Origin: Planctomycetota bacterium
GTDB lineage: Bacteria; Planctomycetota; UBA1135; GCA-002748355
Reading direction: 5' to 3'
Assembly (NCBI GenBank): GCA_026984035.1
Contig: JALSSW010000148.1
Coordinates: forward strand, 62,001-126,000
DNA: 64,000 nucleotides
Shown: piece by piece, positions 8,329 to 17,399 of the stretch
Position numbering within the stretch: position 1 is the first letter of the stretch
How the letters are laid out: each line of letters starts with the position of its first letter
The notes under the pieces: generated by a model
Seen by the model: only the letters and a program-made list of their open reading frames with translations
The model's database searches: none
What the model was told of the DNA's origin: nothing
Position numbers and translations under genes: made by a program

Positions 8329-8393
8329 AAATAGCACTATTATAATGCTTCTTCAAGCTTCGAACATAAAAGAGCCCAAATGAAGTGCTATTT
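8329..8393. promoter_or_regulatory. iscR/ygfZ divergent control region with a 10 bp inverted repeat
   Basis: AAATAGCACT (8329-8338) and its exact reverse complement AGTGCTATTT (8384-8393) lie 45 bp apart in the 105 bp between the divergent starts of iscR and ygfZ. A TATAAT box is readable on both strands between them (minus strand 8344-8339, plus strand 8341-8346). The minus-strand box is 20 bp from the iscR start, so the left arm would cover the iscR transcription start. This layout suits two operator sites, possibly for IscR itself; that is inference. Confidence 0.5.
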
Positions 8394-8423
8394 GCAAATC
8401 ATTTACAAAAAAGGGGTTGAGTC

Positions 8424-9431
8424 ATGAATACCTGCTTTGAGGGGCTCGATGGGCTCTGGGGGAAGGAAGGGGATGTGGACCTTTTTCTCGAAGGTCCCGA
8501 TGAGATCAGGCTTTACGGCGCATTACGAGAGAAGGTGGGGCTATTGATCTGTCAGCATCAGGAGACTCTAGAGGTCCATGGCAAGGATTCTGCGGACTTT
8601 CTCCAGCGTATGACGAGCCAAGATTGCTTAGGGATGGAAGTTGGCTCAGGAGGCCCCGCCTGTTTGATGACCGGAAAGGGAAAGCTGATTGCCTTCTTCG
8701 ACCTGTTTCGAACAAGGGAGGATGCTTTCTTACTTCTCGGGCAAGGTGCGTGGATGGGGAAGGTCCGGGAACATTTGGATCTCTTCCATTTTCGGGAGGA
8801 GATGACCCTGGGACCCGTCCAGAAAATTTGTTCCTTGGGGCTCTTTGGAAAGGCCCTTCCCGGGGAAATCCCGGAGGCGGGCTTTTTTCAGGTGGGCAAA
8901 ATGGGATCTTTAGAGGTGCTGGGTTTGGGGGGGTGGCTGGTTCCCGCTTGCCTCTTGCTTGGTAAAGAAGCCGAACTCAAGCTGTTTTTTGAGTCCTTTG
9001 TGGAAAAGGGGCAGCCCTTTGGTGGGTTCCACGCGTGGGAGGGGCTGAGGATTGATTCTCGCCTGCCGCGCCTGGGAGTCGATGCTGATGAATCCAATAT
9101 TCCGCTTGAAGTCCGTTTAGATCCAGCCTGCCATCCTGAGAAGGGATGCTATGTGGGCCAAGAAGTTGTCGCAAGAATTCGGAATCTCGGCCATGTGAAC
9201 CGTTTGCTGTGCTTGCTTTGCGGGGAATCGGAAGAGCTCCCTATGAAAGGGAGTCTCCTCTTCGATGAGGATTTGGAGGCCGGGCGAGTGACCTCCGCTT
9301 TTCGTGTTCCGGGGAAAAAAGAGGTGCACATGTTGGCCCTCTTACCTCGAGTGCTTGCCGCTCCCGGAACAAAACTTTGCCTGGGAAATGAAGCAGGCCC
9401 AAGCTTTGAAGTCAAGGATCCAGCCGCTTAA
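8424..9431 (+). CDS. ygfZ: YgfZ, folate-binding Fe-S-associated protein
   Basis: A 335-residue protein of the GcvT-like folate-binding fold. The YgfZ signature K-G-C-Y-x-G-Q-E is present at residues 240-247 (KGCYVGQE), including the conserved cysteine C242. The N-terminal part has the expected DFLQRMTSQD motif. In E. coli YgfZ supports the activity of certain Fe-S enzymes, including the tRNA methylthiotransferase MiaB. Divergence from iscR fits that role. AGGGG lies 7 bp before the ATG. The last 4 bp overlap the end of the convergent ChaN-like gene. Aminomethyltransferase GcvT is excluded by the signature, despite gcvP nearby. Confidence 0.9.
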   Translation: MNTCFEGLDGLWGKEGDVDLFLEGPDEIRLYGALREKVGLLICQHQETLEVHGKDSADFLQRMTSQDCLGMEVGSGGPACLMTGKGKLIAFFDLFRTREDAFLLLGQGAWMGKVREHLDLFHFREEMTLGPVQKICSLGLFGKALPGEIPEAGFFQVGKMGSLEVLGLGGWLVPACLLLGKEAELKLFFESFVEKGQPFGGFHAWEGLRIDSRLPRLGVDADESNIPLEVRLDPACHPEKGCYVGQEVVARIRNLGHVNRLLCLLCGESEELPMKGSLLFDEDLEAGRVTSAFRVPGKKEVHMLALLPRVLAAPGTKLCLGNEAGPSFEVKDPAA

Positions 9432-10822
9432 GGGATGAGCATCAGTGCTCCTTCGGCGCCCAAAGTCTGTCCGATCCAACGGAGCAAGATTAAACCTTCC
9501 TTGGAACTTGGATTTGGCAAGCGATTGCGCTTTTTTTGGATGGTTTTTCTTCTCAGAAATCCCTCTGCCAAACTTTGGAAAAGATCCTTCTCCAGGCCTT
9601 GGAAATTCTTTCGGCTTGTGGATCCCAAGAAGCGTTGCAAATACCAGTTAAGGGGCATGGGTGTCCTCAGAGGGTTCATTCGCAGGGACCCCTGAAAACC
9701 TCGGATCTCATTCTCCAAGCGCCAGAGACTACGTTCGAGAAGGCGGGTGGGGCGGGGATGGAAATAGCCGTGGATCCATTTCGCTGCGGCTTCTGCAAGG
9801 TGATTGGTGCCGGGAAGATTCACAATGACAGGTCCTCGTGGACCGAGAGTGGCATTTCCGCAGATCAACAGCTCTCTGCAGAGGTCCTCCAGTTCTTTCT
9901 TTGTTTGAACGAGCTCATTGAGCCCATCCCCTTGGCTTGGATCGAAGCTTAGGAGAAGGGGTGGGGCCGGAATGGAGGGAAGGCCCTGGGAGCGTAAAAG
10001 ATCCTCGCAAATTTGAATGAAATGTTCCGTCAGAGGGAGGGCCTCCACAAGGTCTTCCGGCCCCAGGCTCTGAAGTGCCGATTCTTCCACGAGAATGGGA
10101 TGGGTGTCCACCCAGGTGAATCGGTTTTTTCCATGGCGGAGAAGGCTGGGAATGGGAAGGTTTTGTTCTACGAGGGAGAAGTAATAGGGGGCGTGGTTTT
10201 GGTGAAGGACCACGGCTTCCCTTCCTTCCCTTTGTAGGTGCGCTGGGAGGCGCGCCGGATCCAAGTGGATGTCTCCGACCAAGGCCATAACGGGGGGCCC
10301 CGCCTGAAGAAGGGTGTCCCCAAAGTGGTGGTCGCGGGCGGACAGACTCATGGTTCGGTTGGGGGACATAGCCAAGAGTCGGCAACCGAGCTTTCGGGCA
10401 CTGAGGAGAAGATCATGGATCCCGTCTTGAGGAAAGAGACCCCAGTTTTTTTCGAACTTCAAGTCGGCGAGGAGGGTGCTGGGCGATTGGTGAGAGGCGG
10501 TCCATTGGTCCAAGCGTTCTTGCATGTTCAACGGGGCGAACTCGAGCCCTAGAGTCCAGGGTCGGAAGTTTCGGAGGATTTCAGCCGCGAAGAACTGGGA
10601 GCGGGAAAGGCCATGGTGGTCCCCGACGAGGAGGTAGCCAGCCTCTCGAGCCGGTTCTTTCCAGGCGTCGGAAGCAACTCGTTCGAAAGAATTTGGGAAA
10701 CTGGCTTCGAAATCGTGCTTGGCCTTGCGAAGAGAAGGGTGTCCCTCAAAAAGGAGGCGTTCTGAGATCCGGGCACAGCGGTTCCAGAGCTCTCTTTGCA
10801 GGTGGATCCCCTTGGATTTCAT
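9428..10822 (-). CDS. ChaN-like haem-binding uptake family (Tiki superfamily) protein
   Basis: A 464-residue protein without a clear signal peptide. The N-terminal half carries motifs of the ChaN/DUF399 family: [10 protein letters not shown] near residue 63, [14 protein letters not shown] and later [14 protein letters not shown]. ChaN from Campylobacter is a haem-binding lipoprotein, and the wider superfamily includes metal-dependent TraB/Tiki proteins. The C-terminal half (after about residue 270) resembles nothing I recognise and may be a lineage-specific extension. Its role here is unknown; haem or metal chemistry is possible given the Fe-S genes beside it. Confidence 0.65.
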   Translation of the reverse strand: MKSKGIHLQRELWNRCARISERLLFEGHPSLRKAKHDFEASFPNSFERVASDAWKEPAREAGYLLVGDHHGLSRSQFFAAEILRNFRPWTLGLEFAPLNMQERLDQWTASHQSPSTLLADLKFEKNWGLFPQDGIHDLLLSARKLGCRLLAMSPNRTMSLSARDHHFGDTLLQAGPPVMALVGDIHLDPARLPAHLQREGREAVVLHQNHAPYYFSLVEQNLPIPSLLRHGKNRFTWVDTHPILVEESALQSLGPEDLVEALPLTEHFIQICEDLLRSQGLPSIPAPPLLLSFDPSQGDGLNELVQTKKELEDLCRELLICGNATLGPRGPVIVNLPGTNHLAEAAAKWIHGYFHPRPTRLLERSLWRLENEIRGFQGSLRMNPLRTPMPLNWYLQRFLGSTSRKNFQGLEKDLFQSLAEGFLRRKTIQKKRNRLPNPSSKEGLILLRWIGQTLGAEGALMLIP

Positions 10823-10982
10823 TTCTTCTTTATCGGAAGTGTTTTGGGCTTAGATCCTCGGCGCGGAGAGATTCCCATGAGATGGGCCCGGCGTAAGCAG
10901 AAGGAGGGGTGTTTGGATAGATGTGAAAAGGATTTTGAACAGGCCTGGGGAAAGACTGGAAGAGGTCTCCTCACCTCGCAAG

Positions 10983-11010
10983 AATGGGCGCCTTTCGACC
11001 GGTGCCCATT
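10983..11010 (+). promoter_or_regulatory. Hairpin in the gcvP leader
   Basis: AATGGGCGCC (10983-10992) can pair with GGTGCCCATT (11001-11010) through 10 bp including one G-U, around an 8-base loop. It ends 55 bp before the gcvP start. No U-tract follows, so it is not a standard terminator. I looked for the two-aptamer glycine riboswitch and could not recognise its conserved core. Confidence 0.35.
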
Positions 11011-11065
11011 AGGTTTTCCGCAGGGGAGAGCATGGGGCCGATCTGGAGTGGAGCAGGCAAAAGAG

Positions 11066-13906
11066 ATGAGTGATTCCTTTTTGGAGAGGCATTTGGGGCC
11101 ACGGAAGACCGAGCAATCTGAGATGGTTCAAATGCTGGGATATTCCTCCCTTGGGGAGATGATTGAAGCGGCCGTTCCTCCTTCGATTCGCCTGGGGAGA
11201 GAGTTGAAATTGCCTGGTCCGATTTCAGAAGCGGATTCCATGAAACGCCTGGCTGAAGCGGCCAAGAAAAACCGCCCCTACCGAAGCTACATTGGGATGG
11301 GTTATTACGGGACCATCACCCCGCCGGTGATCCTGAGGAATATCCTGGAAAACCCCGGTTGGTATACCCAATACACCCCCTATCAACCTGAGATTTCTCA
11401 GGGGAGGTTGGAGGCCTTGCTGGTGTTCCAGACGATGGTGATGGACTTGACCGGCTTTGAAATAGCCAATGCCTCCCTTTTGGATGAAGCAACCGCGGCG
11501 GCGGAGGCGATGACCCTCTGCCAACGGGTCCTCTCTCGTGGTTCTAAGGGGCGGATGCGCTTTTTTGTGGATGAGGCCTGCCATCCGCAGGTGATTGGAG
11601 TTGTTCGCACTCGGGCAGAGCCTTTAGGGATCGAAGTCATCACCGGTTCCCTGGAGAAGCTTTCACTTGACGAGAGTTATTTTGGAGCCTTGGCCTCTTA
11701 CCCTGCTACTGATGGGCGGATTCGGGATTTGAGGGGATTCTGCGAGGAGGTCCACCGAGTTGGGGCCTTGGCTGTTGTGGATGCGGATTTGTTGGCATTG
11801 ACTCTACTTGAGACCCCAAGGGCGATGGGGGCGGACATTGCCGTAGGAACAACGCAGCGTTTTGGGGTCCCCATGGGTTTTGGGGGGCCGCATGCGGGAT
11901 ATCTCGCAACCTTAGACCCATACCGACGGATGGTGCCGGGAAGAATCATCGGGCAGACCGTCGATGCAGATGGGAGACCCGCTCTCCGCATGGCCTTGCA
12001 AACCCGAGAGCAGCATATCAGGCGGGAGAAAGCTACGAGCAACATCTGTACAGCCCAAGTTCTCCTTGCGATCATGGCCGGGATGTATGCAGTTTGGCAT
12101 GGGCCGGAAGGTTTGCTGAGGATTGGAAAAGAGATCCGGGGAAAAACCGAAGCTCTTGCAGAAGCTCTTAGGCAATTGGGGCACGAAGTACAGGAAGGTC
12201 CACTCTTTGACACCCTGCGTGTTCGGCCAGGCAAAGGAGACCCCTTTCATGAAGCCCTCGCTTTGGGGATCAACCTCCGAGACTTTGGGGATGGGAGTCT
12301 GGGGATTTCCCTGGATGAGACTGTCGAAGAGGAGGATCTTGTCCAGCTCCTCCGGGCCTTTGGTGGGGGGGCCAAGAATCTCCGGCCGGAGGTTCTTCCG
12401 GAATTGCCACGAGAGTTACGGCGCAGCAGTTCTTTCTTGCAGCATCCCACCTTCCATCTTTATCGAAGTGAGACAGAGATGATGCGTTATCTCCATCGTC
12501 TTGCGTCTAAGGACCTATCCCTTACCTCGGCTATGATTCCTTTGGGGTCCTGCACGATGAAGCTGAATGCCGCCAGTGAAATGCTGCCGATCTCTTATCC
12601 AGGCTTCGCTGACCTCCATCCTTTTGTTCCAAGGGACCAGGCTGAGGGTTATCACGAGATCCTTGATGAATTGGCCGATTGGCTCTGTGAGATTACGGGC
12701 TTCGAGGCTTGTTCCTTTCAACCTAACGCAGGGTCGCAAGGCGAATATACCGGCTTGCAGGTGATTCGAGCTCGGCATCGGAGTCTAGGGCAGGCACAGC
12801 GGAGGGTTTGTCTGATTCCTTCTTCGGCTCATGGGACCAATCCTGCAAGTTCCATTCTCGCTGGGATGCGGGTCGTTGTCGTTGCCTGCGATGAGCAGGG
12901 CAATATTGACCTCGAAGATTTGCAAAAAAAAGCCGAGCAGCATCAGAATGAACTGGCGGCCCTGATGGTGACCTACCCTTCGACGCACGGCGTTTTCGAG
13001 GAATCTATTCGAGAGATTTGCACCATTGTTCATGAGAATGGCGGGCTTGTTTATGTGGATGGGGCCAATATGAACGCCATGGTTGGGCTTGCAAGGCCTG
13101 GAGATTTGGGAGGGGATGTCTGTCACCTGAATCTGCATAAAACCTTCGCCATTCCACATGGAGGCGGGGGGCCAGGAATGGGGCCGATCTGTGTGACAAA
13201 GGAGTTGGCCCCCTTCCTCCCGAGGCATCCTGTTGTAAAGACGGGGGGAGAGCAAGGGATCGGGCCGGTGGCAGGGGCACCCTTTGGGAGTCCGTCCATT
13301 CTTCCTATCAGCTGGGCATACATTGCGATGCTGGGGGCCAAAGGACTTCGGAAGGCAACCGAAGTAGCCATCCTCAACGCAAACTATGTTGCGAAACGGC
13401 TCGAATCCGAGTATCCCGTTCTCTACAAAGGAAAAAAGGGATTGGTCGCCCACGAGTGTATTCTGGATACACGGCCCCTTAAGGCTGCCGGTATCGAGGT
13501 CAAGGATTTGGCCAAGCGTTTGATGGATTACAGCTTCCACGCACCCACCATGTCCTGGCCCGTGGTGGGGACCTTGATGGTGGAACCGACCGAGAGTGAG
13601 TCCAAGCAGGAGCTCGATCGATTCTGTGATGCCATGTTGGCGATCCGCGAAGAAGTCCGCCAGATTGAAGAAGGGAAGGCAGATCCCCGGAACAATGTTC
13701 TTAAGGGGGCCCCTCATCCCAGTTGGAGGCTTTGCAATGATTCTTGGGATGTTCCCTATTCAAGGGAGAAGGCAGCTTTTCCGGCCCCGACACTTCTCAC
13801 TTATAAGCAGTGGCCGAGTTCTGGAAGAGTGGACGAAGTCTATGGGGATCGCCATTTGGTTTGCGGTTTGCAGCAAGAAGCAGAATCCTCCTCCCCAAGC
13901 GACTAA
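11066..13906 (+). CDS. gcvP: Glycine dehydrogenase (decarboxylating), P protein
   Basis: A 946-residue single-chain P protein of the glycine cleavage system. It decarboxylates glycine and loads the aminomethyl group onto lipoyl-GcvH. Both halves of the duplicated aminotransferase-like fold are present. The PLP lysine is K692 in [16 protein letters not shown]. The N-terminal helix motif SFLERHLGP is typical and fixes the start at 11066; an upstream in-frame ATG at 10796 would add 90 unrelated residues. Many bacteria split this gene into gcvPA and gcvPB; here it is fused as in E. coli. gcvT, gcvH and the dihydrolipoamide dehydrogenase gene are not in the window. Confidence 0.95.
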   Translation: MSDSFLERHLGPRKTEQSEMVQMLGYSSLGEMIEAAVPPSIRLGRELKLPGPISEADSMKRLAEAAKKNRPYRSYIGMGYYGTITPPVILRNILENPGWYTQYTPYQPEISQGRLEALLVFQTMVMDLTGFEIANASLLDEATAAAEAMTLCQRVLSRGSKGRMRFFVDEACHPQVIGVVRTRAEPLGIEVITGSLEKLSLDESYFGALASYPATDGRIRDLRGFCEEVHRVGALAVVDADLLALTLLETPRAMGADIAVGTTQRFGVPMGFGGPHAGYLATLDPYRRMVPGRIIGQTVDADGRPALRMALQTREQHIRREKATSNICTAQVLLAIMAGMYAVWHGPEGLLRIGKEIRGKTEALAEALRQLGHEVQEGPLFDTLRVRPGKGDPFHEALALGINLRDFGDGSLGISLDETVEEEDLVQLLRAFGGGAKNLRPEVLPELPRELRRSSSFLQHPTFHLYRSETEMMRYLHRLASKDLSLTSAMIPLGSCTMKLNAASEMLPISYPGFADLHPFVPRDQAEGYHEILDELADWLCEITGFEACSFQPNAGSQGEYTGLQVIRARHRSLGQAQRRVCLIPSSAHGTNPASSILAGMRVVVVACDEQGNIDLEDLQKKAEQHQNELAALMVTYPSTHGVFEESIREICTIVHENGGLVYVDGANMNAMVGLARPGDLGGDVCHLNLHKTFAIPHGGGGPGMGPICVTKELAPFLPRHPVVKTGGEQGIGPVAGAPFGSPSILPISWAYIAMLGAKGLRKATEVAILNANYVAKRLESEYPVLYKGKKGLVAHECILDTRPLKAAGIEVKDLAKRLMDYSFHAPTMSWPVVGTLMVEPTESESKQELDRFCDAMLAIREEVRQIEEGKADPRNNVLKGAPHPSWRLCNDSWDVPYSREKAAFPAPTLLTYKQWPSSGRVDEVYGDRHLVCGLQQEAESSSPSD

Positions 13907-13917
13907 AGGCCGCCAAA

Positions 13918-13946
13918 GAAGGGCTGCAGATTGATCTTCGCCCTTC
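13918..13946. terminator. Possible bidirectional terminator between gcvP and the convergent gene
   Basis: GAAGGGC (13918-13924) and GCCCTTC (13940-13946) form a 7 bp perfect stem with a 15-base loop in the 58 bp between two convergent genes. T-rich sequence follows on the plus strand. The long loop makes it a weak candidate. Confidence 0.3.
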
Positions 13947-13964
13947 CCCTTTCCAATTTTCTTC

Positions 13965-16334
13965 TTACCTCGTGTGAAAACGGCGATTCAAGAGAAAGGG
14001 GCTTGCTCCTTTGAAAGGTATGAAGGACCAGCGGACGACAATTTCGGTTCTCGCCGGCAGGGGGTTATAGGGGACAAAACTCAGCATGCCTTCAGCGAAG
14101 AAACGATGATCATAAGAATCCTTTTTTGGCTCCAGGAGGAAGCCTTGGATCGCTTGACCCGAAGCAGTGCTTACCGAACATTGAGGGTTCATAAAGCCTT
14201 TTGGGAAGGGGCCGAAATGATGAAGAGCAATGGGATAGCCGATGCGTTTGGCCTTCTCATGACCCTTGAGTGCCCGGATACGATCTCGGAGCCAAGGGCC
14301 GCAACGGTCTAAGGGGATGGATGTCGGGATGCTTTCCCAAAAACGATTTGGTGTTGTGATTCGGCTGGAATGTCCCTTGGAAGCAATGGGATGTTCGATG
14401 GCAGCCCATTTTTTTTGTGATGTGACAGGGAGAAATCCACTCTTTTGATTGCAGAGTTCGTCTCGGTATCCAGGAAAGGCGAGCATATTGGCCAGCCAGG
14501 ATTTGGCGGAATTTTTTAGGGGAAAGACCATGATTTTCCAAAAGAAAGCGGAACCTAATGAAAGAAACCGTTTTGTTTTGTCTCCGATTTCTTGAGGCGG
14601 TCCTCCACGTTGAATAAGATCCCGCCCCGCTTTGCTTGTAATGAGTTGCTTAACCTCGGGGCTGCAGAGATCGGCCCAAGGGAGAAAGATCCAATCGTTG
14701 AGGAGGCGCCAACGGTTCCATTCTTCAAGGCGTTCTGCGAGGGAGGGAGCTAAGCGGTTGAGGGGATTCCATAGGTCTTCCTCGTGAACTGCGAGTCGGT
14801 CCGGATCTGTCAAATAACGACGCCATTCCTCTTCTACCTGAGAAAGATCTTTGCCACGGGTGAGCTTGTAAAAGGCCTTCTTCACATCCATCGGTTTGCG
14901 TAGTTTCCGATATCTTCGGAAACGTTTGACATCCAGAGCAAGCAGGAGTCCGGGGTTCCGCCGGAGGAAGTAGAGGGTAAGGGCCCAGGCCTTAACCCGT
15001 TCCTCATCGCCCATGTCAACAACCTTCATCAAGGTGAGTTTTTGGGCGGGCATTCCCATCTTTTTCCAAGCCAGCTCGGTGACTAAATCTTTCCAGGTTT
15101 CTAAATCCGGTTTGATGGGAGGGCGTTTTTTACCTCCAGCCCGAGTCCCCTTAGGGTTCCGCCGGCCCACAGTAAAGGACAAGGTCTTTCCGAAGAGAAG
15201 GCCGACGACGGAGTGCCCCAGACCTTCGCTGAGAGCTTCGGATTTGAGACCTGCCATGACGATGCCGACCCTGCGGGCCATGGTATCGAAGGCCAACTCA
15301 GAGGTGGCAACATGAGCTGCCCAAAGGCGGTTTCCCACCTCGGAAGCGCTGACTTGTGTCAAAATAAATTTGCGATAACTGGGGTCACGGATTCCCGTAC
15401 GAACCAGGTTGACCCAGGCACTCCTGTTCTGAAAAACCGCAAAACTATAACCGGCCGCGGCTTTGGACTGAAAACCCCCATAGCCACAGAAGATCCAACG
15501 CATCAAATGGTAAGCCCGCTCGGCGTTGCGAAGTCCTTCCTTCAGAGTTTCCGGATCGAAATCTCCATAAACACGAAAATGAGCGCTTTTGAAAGATCTA
15601 TAGGAAATACCCATTGGTTGGAGGGAGCGCCTTATAAGAGGGTGTTCCTTTTCGGCCGGAAGGAGTTCAACAGGAAAATCTGTTCCTTTAATGACTTTGA
15701 GGATTTGGGCGATCCCTCGGAGCCTCTTCATGGTGGCAACTTCGAGGGGGCTGCCATAAAAATCTTCGAAGCGGGCTAGTTTTTGGAGTCGAGCGATTTC
15801 CTTGTCATAAGGTCCAAAGCGGAGTGCTTTGTCAAAATGGAAACGTACCCGGGCGAGTTCCCCCCTTTTTTGGAGCTGGAGAGCATAGGCTTTGTGTAAA
15901 TCGTGGAGCTTGGCGCAGAGTTTGAGCCAACGTTTTTCGATCCGACGCTTTACTGAGGCTTTGGCTGTATCGGGCTTTGGCTGAACCCCATCATCGATCC
16001 AGCTGGTCCCAGTAGATCGATATCCCAGGGCCTTGCGAACCTTAGGATCATTGGGATCGTAGTCCCGAAGGATCTCGCGACGGATCGCCGTAGCCTTCCG
16101 ATTCCAACCTTTGGAAGCGCAATAATCAGCGAAACGGGCCAGTTCTTTGGCGATTTTTTTGAGAAACTTGGTTTCGGATCCTTGTTTCTTTAGAGGGGTT
16201 GATCGTGTTAAGACCTTGGAGGGGGGAAGACCATGGGCCGTGGCAGTTGGGCAAGGACCAAGGCTGAAAAGGGAACTGAGGAACAGGAGGAGGGAAGTTT
16301 GGGTTCCAAAAGTTTTCACGTGCTTTTCTTCCAA
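13965..16334 (-). CDS. Large secreted protein of unknown function, DUF1570-like with CAP-associated C-terminal region
   Basis: A 789-residue protein with an N-terminal hydrophobic export signal (SLLLFLSSLFSLGPCPTATAHG). The N-terminal third is basic and helical. The middle (about residues 260-430) resembles planctomycete DUF1570/peptidase MA-like proteins in layout, including EALSEGLGHSVVGLLFG, where those have an active-site helix. However, I see no HExxH motif, so catalytic activity is doubtful. The C-terminal 130 residues (GYPIALHHFGP, then SYDHRFFAEGMLSFVPYNPL and TEIVVRWSF) resemble the beta-rich domain often attached to CAP/SCP proteins. It starts 36 bp after the FAD subunit gene, but a functional link is not evident. 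Confidence 0.5.
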   Translation of the reverse strand: MEEKHVKTFGTQTSLLLFLSSLFSLGPCPTATAHGLPPSKVLTRSTPLKKQGSETKFLKKIAKELARFADYCASKGWNRKATAIRREILRDYDPNDPKVRKALGYRSTGTSWIDDGVQPKPDTAKASVKRRIEKRWLKLCAKLHDLHKAYALQLQKRGELARVRFHFDKALRFGPYDKEIARLQKLARFEDFYGSPLEVATMKRLRGIAQILKVIKGTDFPVELLPAEKEHPLIRRSLQPMGISYRSFKSAHFRVYGDFDPETLKEGLRNAERAYHLMRWIFCGYGGFQSKAAAGYSFAVFQNRSAWVNLVRTGIRDPSYRKFILTQVSASEVGNRLWAAHVATSELAFDTMARRVGIVMAGLKSEALSEGLGHSVVGLLFGKTLSFTVGRRNPKGTRAGGKKRPPIKPDLETWKDLVTELAWKKMGMPAQKLTLMKVVDMGDEERVKAWALTLYFLRRNPGLLLALDVKRFRRYRKLRKPMDVKKAFYKLTRGKDLSQVEEEWRRYLTDPDRLAVHEEDLWNPLNRLAPSLAERLEEWNRWRLLNDWIFLPWADLCSPEVKQLITSKAGRDLIQRGGPPQEIGDKTKRFLSLGSAFFWKIMVFPLKNSAKSWLANMLAFPGYRDELCNQKSGFLPVTSQKKWAAIEHPIASKGHSSRITTPNRFWESIPTSIPLDRCGPWLRDRIRALKGHEKAKRIGYPIALHHFGPFPKGFMNPQCSVSTASGQAIQGFLLEPKKDSYDHRFFAEGMLSFVPYNPLPARTEIVVRWSFIPFKGASPFLLNRRFHTR

Positions 16335-16370
16335 TGGTCTACCCAGGGTATTCGCATTGACCCCGGGGCC

Positions 16371-17351
16371 TCAGGCTAAGGTTAGAAGGAGTTCCTTTAC
16401 GAATTCACCAGCCATGGACCGACGGTATCCGGGGGGAAAGGGGACATTTTTGTAAGTCTTGACCCTGTTCAACAGTGCTTTCTTGAGTCCCTCGGCCGTG
16501 TCTTGGCAAATGCGTTCCCCATTGAAGCCCAGGTCTCCATACCAAACGGGGATGGCTTCGGAACCCGTCACAGCAACTTCTAATTGACTAATGCGATCTC
16601 CCTCGGTCTTCAGGCCCATGGCAACACCCATAACGGGGTATTCGATGGTATCGCGTGCGCGGAGTTTGCGATAAGCGGTTTTAAGAGCGGGGCCCCTTGT
16701 CTTCGATTGTGTTTCCGGAATATGGATGAAGGTTAATACTTCTTCAGGCTTTTTAACAAAGCGTTCAATTCCGTCCCCTCGGTAAAACGCACGTGCGGGG
16801 ATTTTTCGGACTCCGTCTGGGCCATGAAGTTCGAACTCTGCGTTTAAAACCAAAAGGATGGCGGCGAGGTCCCCCGAATAGGTTGCGTAACAGATTTCTT
16901 TCTGTGGGACCACAAGGCATTCGTCTCCGTCGGCTTTGAGGCAATAACCTTTGCTGGCACGCCAAAACTCAGATTGATTGAAGTAGTAGCATCGTGTGTC
17001 TAATAACAGGTTTCCACCTAGGGTTGCAAGATTGCGGAGGATGGGAGAAGCCACGAGTTTGGCCGCTTGGACCAAACCCGGAAAATGAATTCCAAGTTCC
17101 TTATGGGCGGCAATGTCCCGAACTCGAGCAAGGGCGCCGATACAATTGGGAGAGATTTTGTTCAGCCCTTGGACCTTGGATAAGGAGATTACCTGTCTTT
17201 TTGGGTTCAGGCGATTTTTGTAGTTGGGGAGGACATCTGTTCCACCTGCGATAAAATCGAAGTCCTCGCCTGTTTCCAAAAATTTCTTCGTTAAACCCTG
17301 GATGTCCTCAAGGCTTGTTGGATAGTGGAGGTCAAAATCGGGCAGTCGCAT
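16371..17351 (-). CDS. hcrB: FAD/[4Fe-4S] subunit of a molybdenum hydroxylase, 4-hydroxybenzoyl-CoA reductase beta type
   Basis: A 326-residue subunit of the xanthine oxidase family. FAD-binding motifs include FDFIAGGTDVLP (residues 31-42) and the segment ASPILRNLATLGGNLLLDTR. The latter leads into an insert with four cysteines, C121, C137, C145 and C154. Ordinary CO and xanthine dehydrogenase medium subunits lack this insert. In 4-hydroxybenzoyl-CoA reductase of Thauera aromatica the corresponding loop binds an extra [4Fe-4S] cluster, and the cysteine spacing (16, 8, 9) agrees with what I recall for it. Third gene of the three-subunit operon. The true substrate cannot be fixed from sequence alone. 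Confidence 0.8.
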   Translation of the reverse strand: MRLPDFDLHYPTSLEDIQGLTKKFLETGEDFDFIAGGTDVLPNYKNRLNPKRQVISLSKVQGLNKISPNCIGALARVRDIAAHKELGIHFPGLVQAAKLVASPILRNLATLGGNLLLDTRCYYFNQSEFWRASKGYCLKADGDECLVVPQKEICYATYSGDLAAILLVLNAEFELHGPDGVRKIPARAFYRGDGIERFVKKPEEVLTFIHIPETQSKTRGPALKTAYRKLRARDTIEYPVMGVAMGLKTEGDRISQLEVAVTGSEAIPVWYGDLGFNGERICQDTAEGLKKALLNRVKTYKNVPFPPGYRRSMAGEFVKELLLTLA

Positions 17352-17399
17352 CGAGATTCCTTGTGAAATTCCTTTTGAAGGGAAAAGACCTTCTTTGGC

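Noticed and set aside
11000-11065. Glycine riboswitch upstream of gcvP
   Set aside because: The conserved aptamer core and tandem arrangement are not recognisable; only a simple hairpin is present.
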